DNA of 64,000 nt from Myxocyprinus asiaticus (GCF_019703515.2 NC_059373.1:13117281-13181280), one strand, 5' to 3'; positions 22,622 through 35,330 are shown, numbered from the stretch's first letter. The notes: generated from the sequence alone by a model not told the origin. A program made the numbers and translations.

Positions 22622-23504
22622 TCAGCGGAACCAACGCAAAAAGAAACAAAAATGGTGCCCAACTTCCTCCAAAGCCAGAGTATCAATAAAAGACATTGCC
22701 TGATTGGGACATGTAAATACTTTGCTGCCGTCCTTGGTGTTTATTCTCAGTCTGGCTGGAAACATCAGAGCAAAAGTGATCTTCCGCTGATATAAGAGTT
22801 TCTTGCATTCCTTAAACCGATCGCATTTCTCTCTTGTCGAGTTTGCAAAGTCCGGGAACAAGAAAATATTGTAATTCTTCCAAGAAAGCTTTCCTTTGCT
22901 TCTCACCTGGCACAACACAAAATCTTTATCGGATGATTTAATAAATTTGGCCAGAATCGATCGAGGCCTTCCTCCCTCAGCAGATCTGTGAGTTGGGACT
23001 CTGTGAGCTCGCTCAATTTCCAGCTCATGGCCTGTTATGTCGAGCAGACTCGGGAAAAGCTTGTCTAAGAATTTCACCATATCTCTGCCCTCCTCATGCG
23101 CAGGAATTCCAACAATTCGAATGTTATTCCTGCGGCTTCTATTCTAAAGATCTTCAAGCTTTTCAAGAACACGTTCGAAATCAACTTTGGTCGCGGGCGG
23201 ATTAGCGGCTAATTCCCTCTCTGATGACTCCAAATAATCGATTCGTTTTTCAACATCTGTCACTCTTGTGACTAGAATTTTTATCCATCGCCATAATCGA
23301 TCGACGTATTACAGCGAGATCCTCCAAGTCCGCAAGTACCTTCGTCAACATCACCGACATGTTGGACAGTTGATGCTGGATTCCTTCTCCCGCCATGCCA
23401 TCCAAATCAAGTCCCCGGTCCACAGGCCTGTCTGGGCTTTCATCTTGAACCCGTAAGTGTCTTTTAATGTCTCCAGAGCCCGAGGATTTTGACTTCTTTG
23501 CCAT
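22622..23504 (-). pseudogene. L1 ORF1 (RNA-binding chaperone), broken
   Basis: It starts MAKKSKSSGSGDIKRHLRVQ at 23504. A coiled-coil-like stretch (LSNMSVMLTKVLADLEDL) follows, then a frame break. The RRM opening reads EKLEDL, a TAG, and NRSRRNNIRIVGIP, so a stop falls at the conserved LENRSRR site. The C-terminal domain (23080-22622) has ELEIERAHRVPTHR, RPRSILAKF and the KITFALMFPARLRI segment, as in transposase_22 proteins. The likely role is RNA binding in L1 particles. Confidence 0.85.
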
Positions 23505-23560
23505 GTTTACCTCGAACAGTAAATGTGTAACTGGGTGTATCGAATTTCACCGGATTATAT

Positions 23561-23951
23561 CATGAAAATAATTAAAAAAATTAGCAAAGTGCACAGAACT
23601 GTCTCTCACACATCTACCCTTCGCATGGCGTCACCGTACTGACAGCAAAACTTCTTACTGGCTGCTAAACACCTTCTTACTGCCATTGGTCCACATCATT
23701 GGTAGGTGTGACCTGTAGCTCCACCCACTTTGAGGTTGACAATAATTCCCATTCATTCACTTAAGATCAGTCATCATGGACCCATCCGCGTGCAGACTTT
23801 TATAGCGAGCTGGTGCAAACTTACGTTAGTTCGCGAAGACATTTTTCAAGAACGTACTGCAAATTTTTTCTTTAATTAATCTACAAAATGAATCAAATCT
23901 ACTCAAATACTCTTTAGTGCCTGTTCGCTCTTGTTTGATATGCTGTTTCAC
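23561..23951. other. Probable L1 5' flank or leader and unique sequence
   Basis: No gene is recognised. Part may be the 5' UTR of the neighbouring L1. An 8-bp target copy, TGTTTCAC (23944-23951), ends the stretch. Confidence 0.35.
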
Positions 23952-24344
23952 TAGGGTGACCAGATTCCTGCTTGTGGAAAATGGGACATCCCCCTCCCAG
24001 CAAAAATGATATTGACATATCCTTACCTAAGCGCAGATCAATGCAAAGTAGAGGGTGCATCCGCATCTGTAACTGTTGTCACCTTGTACTTTTCACTGGT
24101 AGCAATTTTTCTCAGTGTGCACTTGTCTTTCAAGAGTTTATTGTAAAATGCAGAGCAGTCCAGTCCAAAATTAAGACATACGAAAAGCATTGCCTTCATA
24201 ACAGAGTCGAGATTTATCCGGTATCCATGCTGCGTTCATTAATGAGAACACATGCTCCACAGATGCAGATGTCCCAGGAAGGCATAAAACAAACTCCACG
24301 ATCTTGGCAAAGACTCCGATGTTGATCGTCTTGCACTCCAGCTC

Positions 24345-25852
24345 ATGAAAAGCATCTATTCATCTCTCAGACACGGCCGTCATGTTCCACTCATTGATGC
24401 AACGAGTGACGATGTTTTTCGTGCAAACCCACTCATCAAAGAGCGTGGTTTCATCAATCAAACTGAAATCAAACTGAGAGCAGCCTCGAACACTTCTACT
24501 CCAGTCTTTCCACTCTGGCATGTCTCTCAGTCTCTCAGGGCCCAATCAAGTTTGTGTTCTCTATTGAGCGGCTCCAATTTTGGAGGTAATCCACCGATGC
24601 TGAATAAAAGTTTCTCACTGCACAAAAGAAATTATCCATTCGCATGTCACCAGCTTCAAACAGGGCATCCAACTGTTTCTTTTTTTCTCCCCTTTTTCTC
24701 CCCAGTTTGGAATGCCCAATTCCCAATGCACTCTAAGTCCTCATGGTGGCGTAATGACTCGCCTCAGTCCGGGTGACGGAGTACGAATCTCAGTTACCTC
24801 CGCATCTGAGACCGTCAATCCGCGCATCTTATCACGTGGCTTGTTGAGCGCATTACCGCGGAGACGTAGCGCGTGTGGAGGCTCACGCTATTCTCCACAG
24901 CATCCACGCTCAACTCACCACGCGCCCCACCGAGAGCGAGAACCACACTGTAGGGACCACGAGGAGGTTAACCCAACGTGACTCTACCCACCCTAGCAAC
25001 CAGGCCAATTGGTTGCTTAGAAAGCCTAACTGGAGTCACTCAGCACGCCCTGGATTCGAACTTGCGACTCCAGGTGTGGTAGTCAGCGTCATTACTCATC
25101 CAACTGCTTTTTAATGTCAGAGGATATGAATGATTCCTCCAGCCTGGCCTACAAGACTTTTCTCAGGTCATGAATGTGCAAAGCCATGTGGCTGATATGT
25201 GGTCTTGCTCCACTATCTCCAGTAAACGGTTAAAAGTGGCTGTTTGCTTTAGTGTGAAGCCAATCCAAAGTTTAGTGCAAGGATCACTGAAAATGTCTCT
25301 TAGAAACTTTTCTAGAGATAAAATTATATGCGCTGACCACTGAAAATGTGTAGTATTCCATCAAGAGCTGGACCAAGAGAGAGGAAACGTGTGTTGCCAT
25401 GCTGCATTAATTTCTGATAGTCCAGCTACACAAAAGTGAGTACGCTGCATATGACAGCTTCAGATTTGGTGTGGGCAGAAGAAAATTTCTTGATCAATTT
25501 TGCAGTGCAGTCAGCTGACCAAAAACTATGGACGTGCACAACAGAATGATAAGCAAAAAGTCCTTCATTTGTGTGCACCTAATCAGATTCGGAACTTCGC
25601 TATCACTTGGTGAGGCACACTTACTTTTAGCAGCCTCCACGTGCTTTATTGTATGAAATGCTGCGCGATGTCGGTGCGGTCTCCATGGGCGATGGAAAAG
25701 TGAGCTCCACAAATCTCACACCTCATATTACTAGGCTCTGTCTGTGACTCCTTTTTTAGAAATTTAAACTCTTTTTGAAGATCCTCATTAAATGTACATG
25801 CACGCTTCCATGACATTTTTCCAGCCACAATTTCATCTGTGTGCTCTTTCAA
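24345..25852 (-). pseudogene. hAT transposase remnant with BED-like zinc finger
   Basis: From 25852 the frame reads KMSWKRACTFNEDLQKEFKF, then MRCEICGAHFSIAHGDRTDI and a His-rich end, a C2-H-type finger as in hAT-related proteins with an FSIAHGG motif. A frameshift then gives TIKHVEAAKSKCAS. Further pieces lie on either side of the SINE: LFEAGDMRMDNFFCAVRNFY and SLIDETTLFDEWVCTKNIV. The catalytic core is not intact. Family assignment follows from the finger together with the 8-bp duplication. Confidence 0.7.
24676..25096 (-). repeat. Long tRNA-derived SINE inside the hAT element
   Basis: It is the same family as 15318-15735, with a truncated tRNA head. CATCCAACTG is duplicated at 24666-24675 and 25097-25106, marking the insertion precisely. 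Confidence 0.9.
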
Positions 25853-26161
25853 ACTTGCTCTTCAATCAGTTCACTAAATGGACGTCCATTGATAGGGGAT
25901 TGTGATTGGATAGTTTAATCCAATCATGTACTTCAAATAACATGGTGATTTTAATGGGTTTACAAGCTGTATCCTTGGCTACTTTTTTATTAGAATACTC
26001 ATGTGACTGAGAAACCAACATAAGCAACAGAGAAATTTGAGGAGAGAGGAAATACGGAAAAAAACAAGATGTTTTTCAGAATAAGTCGGGACACTAGAAA
26101 AAGTGCTTAAATATGGAACTGTCCCAGGACAAATGAGATGTTTGGCCACCCTATGTTTCAC

Positions 26162-28495
26162 TCATGTGCCGTCTGCAGCGAAAGCCATTCACACATCTTC
26201 CCAAAGTAAGATATGCCTATTATCATTCTTTTGTCTGTATTCTACCCATTAACACACTTTTACACGCCCAATTTTGCTGTAATATCAGTGTCGTCCTAAA
26301 TTACAATGACAGAGTGTACTGTATACTATGCATTTTTTGCAAATAATGGCTGCGTATAGCGCATTACAGAGGCCTGCACTGGCCTTAAAATGAAACCCGA
26401 CCCATACCCGAGACCATGTGGCCCAACCCTACCCAAACGATAACGTCAGATTTTAAGCCCGAACCCGAAATCACTTAGTATCTAATTTTTTCTCCTAGCA
26501 AGTACTGTTGCAATAGGCTGTATTTTATGTAAGCATATAGGCAACATTCATAACTGTACTGAAACTGTAAACATACACAGTTTTAACAAGGCACAGCAGA
26601 CCCTTATTACACTAGAGCAGAAGGGAAAAAAAAAACATTGACTAACTGTTTATTTGCTGAAACTTCACTTGGTGCAGAACAATCTGGAATAAAATGAAAC
26701 ACTGCAACAGTCCCCTCTATGCAGCCTGAACACAACCCCCGCATCCCCCTCATATTCTACGCCCATGCATACAGGTTTGGAACGGCATGAGGCTCTGTCT
26801 TTGTAAATGAATTCAAATGACAAAATTCTAATTACGTTGTTTAAGCTATTCCTTTAAGGTTACATCAATCCCTTTGTGATTACCCATAACTGTCATGTTA
26901 ATAATTTGCTGAAATGCTTAGGACCACAGCATATGTCTAAAGAAGTGAGGTGACCCCATTGCCAAGGATATTTTGTCAAGCCTCCCGTAAAGACTCATCT
27001 TGTGCTCTGCACAACGGGTCAAATGAACACTTCCTTAATGGACCCTGATGGGTGTACCTAATCCAAATCCAGTTGCTACTGATCAGCTGGAGAGAAGGAA
27101 CAGATGGATTACTTTATGGGTGTGCGTGTGGGATATATTGTGCAGTAATTGCTATGTTTCTCTGGTTTATTGGCTCTTAACCTTGAGCTGACAGCTACTG
27201 AGCAAGTGGGGTTTTTGTTGCTATGACAACTGTGCTGAGTTAAGGAGTGTGCTGGCATGTAGGATATACCCCACTGCAGCTTGGACAAAATCACCAATAA
27301 AATGAAAAGACCAAGTAAAAAAAAAAAAAAAAAGAAAAGAAAGAGAGAGAGAGTGAGAGGGAATGAAAGCTTTAGTTTCAATAATTCAGATGTATGGCTA
27401 TTACTTTAGAATTAATTCTGTTTGCTTTTGCTTTTTCCTTGCACCAAAATGTTGATGAGTATTATCTCAAAGTAACTCTGATTTATTCATTAAAGAGGAC
27501 ATACCATAAAAGCCCTTTTTGGCATAAACAATTCCTCACACTACATAGCACAGTACCCAACAAATACAAGTATATTAGAGTCAGCAGCTTTTATTGTGAC
27601 AAACATTATTCTCATGTTAGTTAATGATGTAACAAAGTGACTTGTAATGGATACCAGTCATGCACAGAAACATATTAATATGCATTAATGTGCATGATGC
27701 AGCTGCAAGGCAGCATAAAGGATCTTATTTCCTATTTGATAATGAAGGAGGGAAAGATGGAGTGAGGGGATACAGACAGATAGGAAGACAGAGGAGGAGC
27801 AATTGTGCATAAATGGTTGAGTGACTAATGGGAAAAGAGGCCGAGGGAGGAAAGGCAAGGGAGACCATCTGTTTATCTCTACCCCTTGTTTTACCCCCTC
27901 TGCATCCTGATGACTAACCTTTCCCTTGTATCGGTTCAGATTATTGGTCGACTGATATGGGTTTTTCAGTGGCTGATACAGATGCTGATATCTAAAGAGC
28001 AGGGTGGCCGATGGCATACTGTAAATGCTGATAGACAAATAAAAAAATGGCAGGCTTGGCAACAAAATTGCTGAAATGAATACCTTTAACACATATTGTC
28101 TCAAAACTTATTGAAAACATTAAAAATAATATTTTTAAAGAACTGATAAGAAGAAAATGTTTTTTCTACAATTGACAAAGCTGTCAGCAAATTTAGAACT
28201 GACACAGGTTCCCACCAAATCTATTCCTATAATCAGCCAATCAGGCAGTAATCGCCCACTGCAGATTAACTCATAATAGCCAAATATCGGTGGATTACTG
28301 TATACCTTACCAATACACCGATAAATCTGCACATCAATCACCATTCATTTTCATTGCATGGAAAAAAGATACACTGAAAGTTAATAGTGACTGAGGCTAA
28401 CATTCTGCCTAACATCTCCTTTCATGTTCCACTGAAGAAAGAGAGTAATACAGGTTAGGCATCATCTTAATTTGTCTATCAAAAATGTAAGAGCA
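26162..28495. other. Intergenic sequence, mostly unique, with a candidate conserved noncoding block
   Basis: Bases 26370-26480 contain repeat-like CCCGAACCCGAAATC segments. The part at 26920-27260 is repeat-free, balanced in base composition and dense in short TF-like sites, a candidate noncoding element. An A-run with GA repeats follows at 27317-27360. No gene is seen. Confidence 0.3.
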
Positions 28496-28498
28496 TGT

Positions 28499-28586
28499 GA
28501 GAAGAGAAGAGAAGAGAATAGAAGAGAAGAGAAGAGAAGAGAAGAGAAGAGAAGAGAAGAGAAGAGAAGAGAAGAGAAAAGAGAAG
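28499..28586. repeat. (GAGAA)n microsatellite
   Basis: A pentanucleotide GAGAA/GAAGA array with one AATAG variant. The ORF through it (REEKRREEK) is an artefact of the repeat. Confidence 0.96.
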
Positions 28587-28729
28587 CAGGCGAACAGAAA
28601 AATGAGAATTGAAAATGGAGGGGATGGACTATCTGTTACTAAAAAGCCGAAATTGACACTGCCTCTTTCAAAGACCTTATTAAATCATGCAATTAGTGTG
28701 AAGACATAAATAACTGCTTCCAATTTCGG

Positions 28730-29250
28730 TGTGTCACTCAAGGCCAGGATCAAGCTTCAGGGAAACAAAACAACTTAAATTACGTTCCTCTCGCTTTATG
28801 TCCGGCCACTTTTTGCGGCATAATTATGCTGCCATTCTTTTGCATCACCTCCTGCGACCCCGGTGATAAACACTCTTCTCGAGAGAAACGTGAGCAAAAA
28901 ACAGCCGCTGTCCACTTTTTTGCCATCTTTGTGACAGTATTTCACTACGAGCTGCTGAGCCCCCACCTATAATTCAAGCGTCCCTCGACTCCGTTGCTGT
29001 CGGTAAAAATAGGAAATCCATCACGGAGACAAATGGCCGTTAAATGAAGCCCCGCTCAGCAGATAGGCAAAGCGGCAGATGAGTTTTAATTGTCTCTGTG
29101 TGCTCATATGAAATCGGTTCATGACCGTGGCTATATGACCGCAGGCCTTTAGAGGTTGTGGGGGCATAATCTTTGGGGCTACATAGTGTCAGTGAACAAT
29201 TAAAAGGCTTTTAATATCGGAGCATATGAAACGGCAGCACAGCAGTTCCT
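28730..29250. promoter_or_regulatory. Candidate conserved noncoding element (enhancer-like)
   Basis: About 500 bases without repeats or microsatellites, near 45-50% GC in an AT-rich setting, with no ORF. It holds many sites of developmental regulators: CATAATTATGC, GTTTTAATTG, GCAGATGAG, AACAATTAAAAGG. This texture is typical of deeply conserved vertebrate enhancers. Position downstream of snx10, toward skap2/HoxA in other vertebrates, fits. The call is inference. Confidence 0.4.
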
Positions 29251-30520
29251 AGGAGGTTTTTTTCTTTTTCTTTTGTGACCCATTGATGACCTAAACTCAA
29301 ATGTGATAAAGCTGCATTAAATGACATTCTTAAACGCACATTCGGGAGGAGCTTGCTCATCTAATCTGCCAATCAACCTGCAGGCTGCAGAGTAGCCTAT
29401 ATAATCACTCAGATTAAATGGGCAGGCGAACACGTGAATAATATATATATATATTTAATGATAGGCTAGCCTATATAGTATAGGAAAGAAAAATGTCGAA
29501 TACCAGCTCATAAAAAAACTTATTTACAAAAGAAACACTAGGCCCTATAGCCTAAAGGTTGATGTAGACAGAAAGTAAGCAATAATCAACCTTTCCTGGT
29601 ACATTAGGCAGGTCAGAAATAGCTCCTGGACAACATGACATTTTCACTTTTTACACTTTACCACACCCATGGATTATTTTTTTTATTTTATTTTTTACAT
29701 GTACTAGTTATCTAATTGTACCAAAAAGACTTCAGAGACATGAATTAAAAGTAATAAAAACGTTTTAAATATATGATCAGAACAGGATGGGAAGCGGAAA
29801 GAAAGAGGCAATTAGGGATGTTCATTAAAACAGCTTAAAAAGACAAATTGGTTCTCTTGAGAGGTGCTAATGAAGTACATGAAATATTACCAAAGCCACT
29901 AGAGGGGACTGACTGTTGGGGTGGTTGAGGGGTCAATTTCAAGCTGGAAGTCAACTCAGTACAAAGGGCTGTATCTAAGGTAACGTCCCGACAAGTCTGG
30001 TGAGAGTCTTAATTGGTATTACTTAGGTTAGGTTTAGGGTTACATTTAGTAGAAGGTTTAGGGTTGCATTTAGTAGAAGGGTTAAGGTTAGGTTTAGGTG
30101 TTCTGTGGATTATTTAGGACTCCAAATAAACACAATAAACAGTATGTGAACGAACATGCAAGAAATGCTCTCGATCACCCGTGGAACCACTGCCACTCCC
30201 AGCAATACAGATTCAAAGATTAAAGCACTTTGTAGTTTGTTTGCCATATAACCTAACATGCTAATGTGGCCCATCCGACATATTTAATAAAACATGCAAT
30301 TCAAGTAGCCAAGACTAAATTAAAGTGATTTTTAGGCCCGGACGGAATCTGTGCGCACAAAAACACCACAGAAAACTCTACACATTTCCGCAGGATTGCA
30401 GCCTCTGTCATTTACAAAAGTTCTGCACATTACACACCCTTGTATGTTTGTTTATTAAATATTGTGGGTAATTTCATGATGCTTCCAACTACCAATAAGA
30501 GTACAATCCTCTCAGCTAGA
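29251..30520. other. Intergenic AT-rich sequence with a TTAGGTTTAGGG-like patch
   Basis: No gene is seen. Bases 30025-30105 carry interspersed TTAGGTTTAGGG and TTTAGTAGAAGG units, seen near many fish DNA repeats and not a true telomeric array. Confidence 0.35.
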
Positions 30521-31215
30521 TTTAAAGGAATATTCCGGGTTCAGTGCTATTATGATCAGTCAACAGCGTTTGTGACAATGTTGATATAACACAAAAAATA
30601 ATAATTTCAACCAGTCGCACGATATCATACGAATTAGCCAAATTTAGAAAAGTTGTACGAATCCTGACGATTTTGCCGTGAGAGTGTGTTGAAAATACTC
30701 CTTCCTTCCTTGCTGAGGTGATCTTCAATAGTTGTTGTGTGCCTGATTTTAAATCAACAACTTGTCCACCAACTTGTCCATGGAATGTTTAATTGCAACA
30801 ACTTCATGAATTGTCTGTTATGCTACTGATCAAGGAAAAAAATGAACATTGGGATTAAGATTTGGATTTATTGTGTTTTAATGGACACACCATCCTGGTA
30901 GTACACCTCCAAATTTACCAAAACCCACCACCAATATTTCACAAAACAATGATTTAAACAGCTTTACAGCTCAAATAATACACGTTTTTACAAAATAATG
31001 AGTGTAAGTGCTTTTATAAAATTATAAGCTTCACATTTCTGCCCAAAAATTGGCCCCATTCACTTCCATTGTAAGTGCCTCACTGTATCCAAGATTTACT
31101 TATTTTTTAAAGAAAAGGAGAGACATGTCAAAATATATTTTTGAGGTAATCAGCATTATGCTATAAATGCTGTCGACTGAGCTTAACTTGTATTGAGCCG
31201 GACATATTCCTTCAA
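30521..31215. repeat. Foldback element with TTTAAAGGAATATTCCGGG ends
   Basis: The left end TTTAAAGGAATATTCCGGGT and the right end ACATATTCCTTCAA are inverted, and the interior CCATTCACTTCCATTGTAAG segment matches the copy at 37698-38350. Bases 30600-30700 carry a second, unrelated palindromic repeat (CATACGAATTAGCC). Confidence 0.75.
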
Positions 31216-31843
31216 TACATTTATCATGCTCTAATCCGCAGAATTCTGCCAATTTTCCCTCAAAATCAGTGCAGAGAATGTAAAAAAAGCCTGCAGATTT
31301 TGTCTGGCCTGGTGGTATACAAATAAGATAAAAATGTGTCTATGACACCCATATCAGTTATTGTAATCACCTGACATAGGCTGGTGCAAAAGAGCTAGTC
31401 ACACCCTAGTGAAGCAAGCTCAATAAGGGTATTATTATCTACTCATTACATTACACAGGAAGGAAACTGAATCCTGAGAAAAGTCCAAAAGCTCCTTCTT
31501 AATTGCTCCACATTTAGTTGTACTGAAGAAAGAATTTGTATGCAAGTTATTTGCAATGTGCTCTTTTTGTGACTGGAGACTGTGTAAATAAAGTTAGTGT
31601 TAGGTAGTTTTTTTTGTGTTATTGACACATTGATCTACTGTGTTGTTTAATTGAGACAAGAGCTACGATGTGAAGATTCTCTACGTATGTGAGTGTGAGA
31701 GCAAGTTCACATGAATGCTTTATTCATAGGTCAGTTTAAATAGGAATTTTGGGCTGTTCAGCAGCCTTTTAAATGTCCCATCAGTCTGTCCTCCTGTGAT
31801 TCACGACAGCACTTCATCACCTACCTGAGAAGGACAAGAAGAA

Positions 31844-31846
<3 letters not shown>

Positions 31847-31889
<43 letters not shown>

Positions 31890-31911
31890 AGAGAAAGACA
31901 GAGAGAGAGAT
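31847..31911. repeat. (GA)n microsatellite
   Basis: A run of GA, perfect in its first part and interrupted after 31884. Confidence 0.95.
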
Positions 31912-32802
31912 CTTTTGGTCTGTCAAGCTGACAGGCTTCAGTTGCTGTGGCAACTCAGTAACATCTTTCTCTGCCAGTCAGAAGGAAATGAGCTGCCATG
32001 TTACCTGCCGACCATCTATCAATCTACACTCAAATGTGCGCACACTCATACCAAATACACATTCATTATTTCACAAACACAAACACAGAGAAAAACACTA
32101 CATTATGTTGTGGTCTATCAGTTTTTCCCCAACAGAATGTTTGTATTTTGTTCTTGTTGATGAAACCTTTTCAAACTGAAGTCTTTGGAAGTATAGAGAA
32201 AGAAAAAAGGTCTAGAGAAGGAGTGTGTGAGGGGTAGGCTTGGTAACAGAATGAGCTTAATAACTAGCTTCTCCCTGCTCTTGTAGAAATAATTACAATG
32301 TGCTCTTCTGTAGCTCATTATCATAATACATTTACAATGAGTGTGCAATGTCATTCAGAGGGCAACTTACCCCCCCACAGAGACACACAGAGGGAGTTTG
32401 CATGCATAAAACTGCCCTGTCAGCATCTGGAAGACCCACCAATAGGTGGCAGAGCTATAATGGTGCAGCACTAACTTCTCCCATGCTGACTATGCTTTCT
32501 CTTTCAGCCATATAAAACAGAGGGGGAAAACAGAGAGAGACCAGGAGAAAGGGAGACATCTTAAAAGCTGAGTGGCAGCTAGAGAGAGATAACACAAGAG
32601 AAAGAGAAAGGTAGAGTGAAAATGAGAGAAAGAGAGAGAGAGAGATGAAAGAAAGGGAGGGAAGAAAAAAGAACACAGGAAAGAGGCCCCTGAGGGCCTG
32701 GAATTCTGATGGGCTCCTGGAAAACAGATGTCCCTCAAGCTGCCTGTTTCATACAGGCAGCATCCACATCTTTCCAGCATCCACATCTTTCATCCACAAC
32801 AG

Positions 32803-32805
<3 letters not shown>

Positions 32806-32851
<46 letters not shown>
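32806..32851. repeat. (TG)n microsatellite
   Basis: An uninterrupted TG run of about 46 bases. Confidence 0.97.
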
Positions 32852-32855
<4 letters not shown>

Positions 32856-34927
32856 CGAAAGTGATAAAGCGACAGCTGTCAGAATGATTGAGTGTCCCTC
32901 AGACAGGATGTGAGCGGCGAATAAGTTCAATGCTGCTGTCTGCATCATTGACTCAATCCTCCAAGACATGCGGAGACACATGCAGTCATACTGAGACCCA
33001 CATAAAACTACTAACAGTCTGAAATCCACATGGTGGTTGGTAGATTTCATGTCCAGCAGCACACGACACTTATTATGACATGCTTAGTTGCAGAACATAG
33101 CTTCCTAGACCTTTTCCAACATTAATTTAGCATTAAATAAATTATTTACAAAGACATTAAACTATTAAAAGTAACATGATTCCAAAACAAGACACATGCA
33201 ACAGAAAGTAGCAAAGGAGCTTTACAGAAATATTCCATTCATTGATATTGAAAGCCATATAGTATTACACAGTCTATCCATGTTTAATGCTGTTTGTTCC
33301 CCTAAAAGACCAAACTCAGACTGAAGTAAATTCAATCTGAACTTAAATTTGATTTTGGTGATGACATTATAAACATTCAGGTATTTATTTGTATGTCTTG
33401 TTGTTTATCGGTGCCACCTTAAACATGTTTCTACTGAATTATTCACTAGCTCCTGTCAGTACAGTCCCTTTATAAATGCTGAAAAATCTTTGGTCGCAGT
33501 AATGGTCCAATATAAGTTCTCTATTGCCACCTAATGGACAGTTGAGTGAAGAGGGTGCATGTCAACATGTAAAGTAGGCTAAGCTTTCGGTCCTACAATA
33601 TGCTAAAACACAATTTAGTGTTCTGTTTTCAATGTATCTGAAGTGCCATAGATAACACCTTAACCAGTTTATAACAGCGTGCACTGAAAGAATAAGGATC
33701 ATTTACAAAGCTTTAAACATTTTTCTGATTCTGTAAAGAGATCTTTCAATAACACTGTGGACAACACATTCTCACCCCCTAGGCATCTAAGACTGACGCT
33801 TGTGCAAGAGTCCAGCGCGTCAATCTACAGACGCCAAAAGCGCCCTCTGGCGTCAGTATTACGACGCAACCGGCAAGTGTGTTCTTTTTAATGAGAAACC
33901 TTTGATGTCAACTGACTGACGCGATGGGCAATATAATTTTAGCATCGTTTAATTATACGTTGGGGTACAATTTTGTCATCGTGACTTATGTTGAGGGTAC
34001 GATTTTCATTTCATTTAAAATCAGCAACATTTATTCACAGTGGTTAATAATTAATCTGTTGTTTATCTGTCTATTTAAACTGTCTGTACACAACATGCAC
34101 TGCTGAAGTGACCCGTTTAATTCCGGGTGTATTCCGAATCATTTTATGTGAAGAACAAACCTAAATGTACATTTTTAGTGGTTCACCATAACACATCCTG
34201 CACATGTTTCGTTATAACACATAAATTATTTGATAGGTTTGACATCAGAGACTCAGCGATTATGCCATTGGCTCTCCCGTGTCTTGTGACCGATTACAAC
34301 AACCTCATGTTCAGATCAGAGTATGTGAGCGGAGCGGCATGATTTTGCCTGGCTCCAAGAGTGCTCCACTAATGCTCCATCACGGGCACAGCACCTGTTA
34401 ACGGCCCATAATGCAGTAATTCACCATGTGTTAAGCAGTGTTAAACACTACTGGCATGAAGGAAAGATGGAATTTCTGATATAACCAGAAAGAATATGAT
34501 AATAAGTAAAATAACACAAATTTAAAATCTTGCCCGCGAAGGTTACTTTCACTTTCTGTGTTCATGCTCCCTATTATTAAGTTAAGTTTGCAGTAAAGCA
34601 TGACTTAACTACATGCTTTTGTCTCCTCTCTTATCAGTGGGCATATATTGAAAATTAATGACGGGAGGGCGAAGGACAACACGAGTGGGGAGGTGATTGA
34701 TTGCCCCTGAAATCATAAAAGACGTGTCCAGAAAATACGATGATAATTCGTTCACATGTGGAGAGAAAATCTAAAGGTCAGTACTACATATATATAGACA
34801 TATTAGACATATATTTTTGATAGTCTTATCTAGTTTTTATTAAAAAAAGTGTAGAACATTCGGAGAATGCAAGTTTTTCGTTCACGGAATTATAGGGCAA
34901 GCTTAATTGAAAGAAGTGCAATAACAG

Positions 34928-35330
34928 GGGGCCTGGGTAGCTCAGCCAGTATTGACGCTGACTAGCACCCCTGGAGTCACCAGTTTGAATCCAGGGTGTG
35001 CTGAGTGACTCCAGCCAGGTCCCCTAAGCAGCCAAATTGGCCCAGTTGCTAGGGAGGGTAGAGTCACATGGGGTAACCTCCTGGTGGTAGCCATTAGTGG
35101 TTCTTGCTCTCAGTGGGGTGCTGGTAAGCTGTGCATGGATCATGGGGAGTAGCATGAGCCTCCACATGCGGAGTCTCTGGTGTCATGCACAGCGAGCCAC
35201 AGGATAAAATGTGCAGATTGACGGTCTCAGAAGTGGAGGCAACTGAGACTTGTCCACTGCCACCCCCATTGAGGTGAGTAACCACGCCACCAGGAAGGCT
35301 TATTAAGTAGTGGGAAAAGGGGATAAAAAA
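34928..35330 (+). repeat. Long tRNA-derived SINE
   Basis: GGCCTGGGTAGCTCAGCCAG starts the tRNA-like head with an A box; the B box is AGTTTGAATCC. The CAGCCAGGTCCCCTAAGCAG body and an A-rich tail follow. This is the sense-orientation copy of the family at 15318 and 24676. Confidence 0.88.

Larger units (their letters stand above)
17868..23560 (-). mobile_element. L1-type LINE, 5.7 kb, decayed
   Basis: The minus strand carries an ORF1 (about 23504-22622), an inter-ORF spacer with divergent repeats (about 22620-21900), and an ORF2 with apurinic endonuclease, reverse transcriptase and a C-terminal CCHC segment (21775-18068). The A-rich tail is the T-rich run at 17854-17886. An (AT)n tract interrupts ORF2 at 21108-21158. 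Frameshifts and deletions are frequent. Confidence 0.9.
23952..26153 (-). mobile_element. hAT transposon with perfect 8-bp target duplication
   Basis: TGTTTCAC flanks the element at 23944-23951 and 26154-26161. The ends are TAGGGTGACCAGATT and, mirrored, TAGGGTGGCCAAACATC. The length is 2202 bp including a 421-bp SINE. The minus strand retains a zinc-finger N-terminus and scattered transposase-like pieces. Confidence 0.92.
31216..34920. other. Intergenic sequence: microsatellites and unclassified repeats
   Basis: It contains (GA)n at 31847-31911, GA-rich stretches at 32520-32670 and (TG)n at 32806-32851. Bases 33780-34370 contain unclassified repeat-like sequence with GACGC and GAGCGGAGCGG motifs. 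No gene is supported; ORFs here come from the simple repeats. Confidence 0.4.

Noticed and set aside
28497..28709. Charged ORF REEKRREEK
   Set aside because: Translation of the (GAGAA)n microsatellite.
30025..30105. Internal telomere repeat
   Set aside because: TTAGGG occurs only a few times and is broken by other units; it looks like part of a dispersed repeat.
32455..32786. Leu/Ser-rich minus ORFs that look like membrane proteins
   Set aside because: Translation of GA-rich simple sequence (CTCTCT on the minus strand).
34928..35000. tRNA gene (TAGCTCAGCCAG with B box)
   Set aside because: The tRNA-like head continues into a 400-base SINE body found at three places; it is not a functional tRNA.
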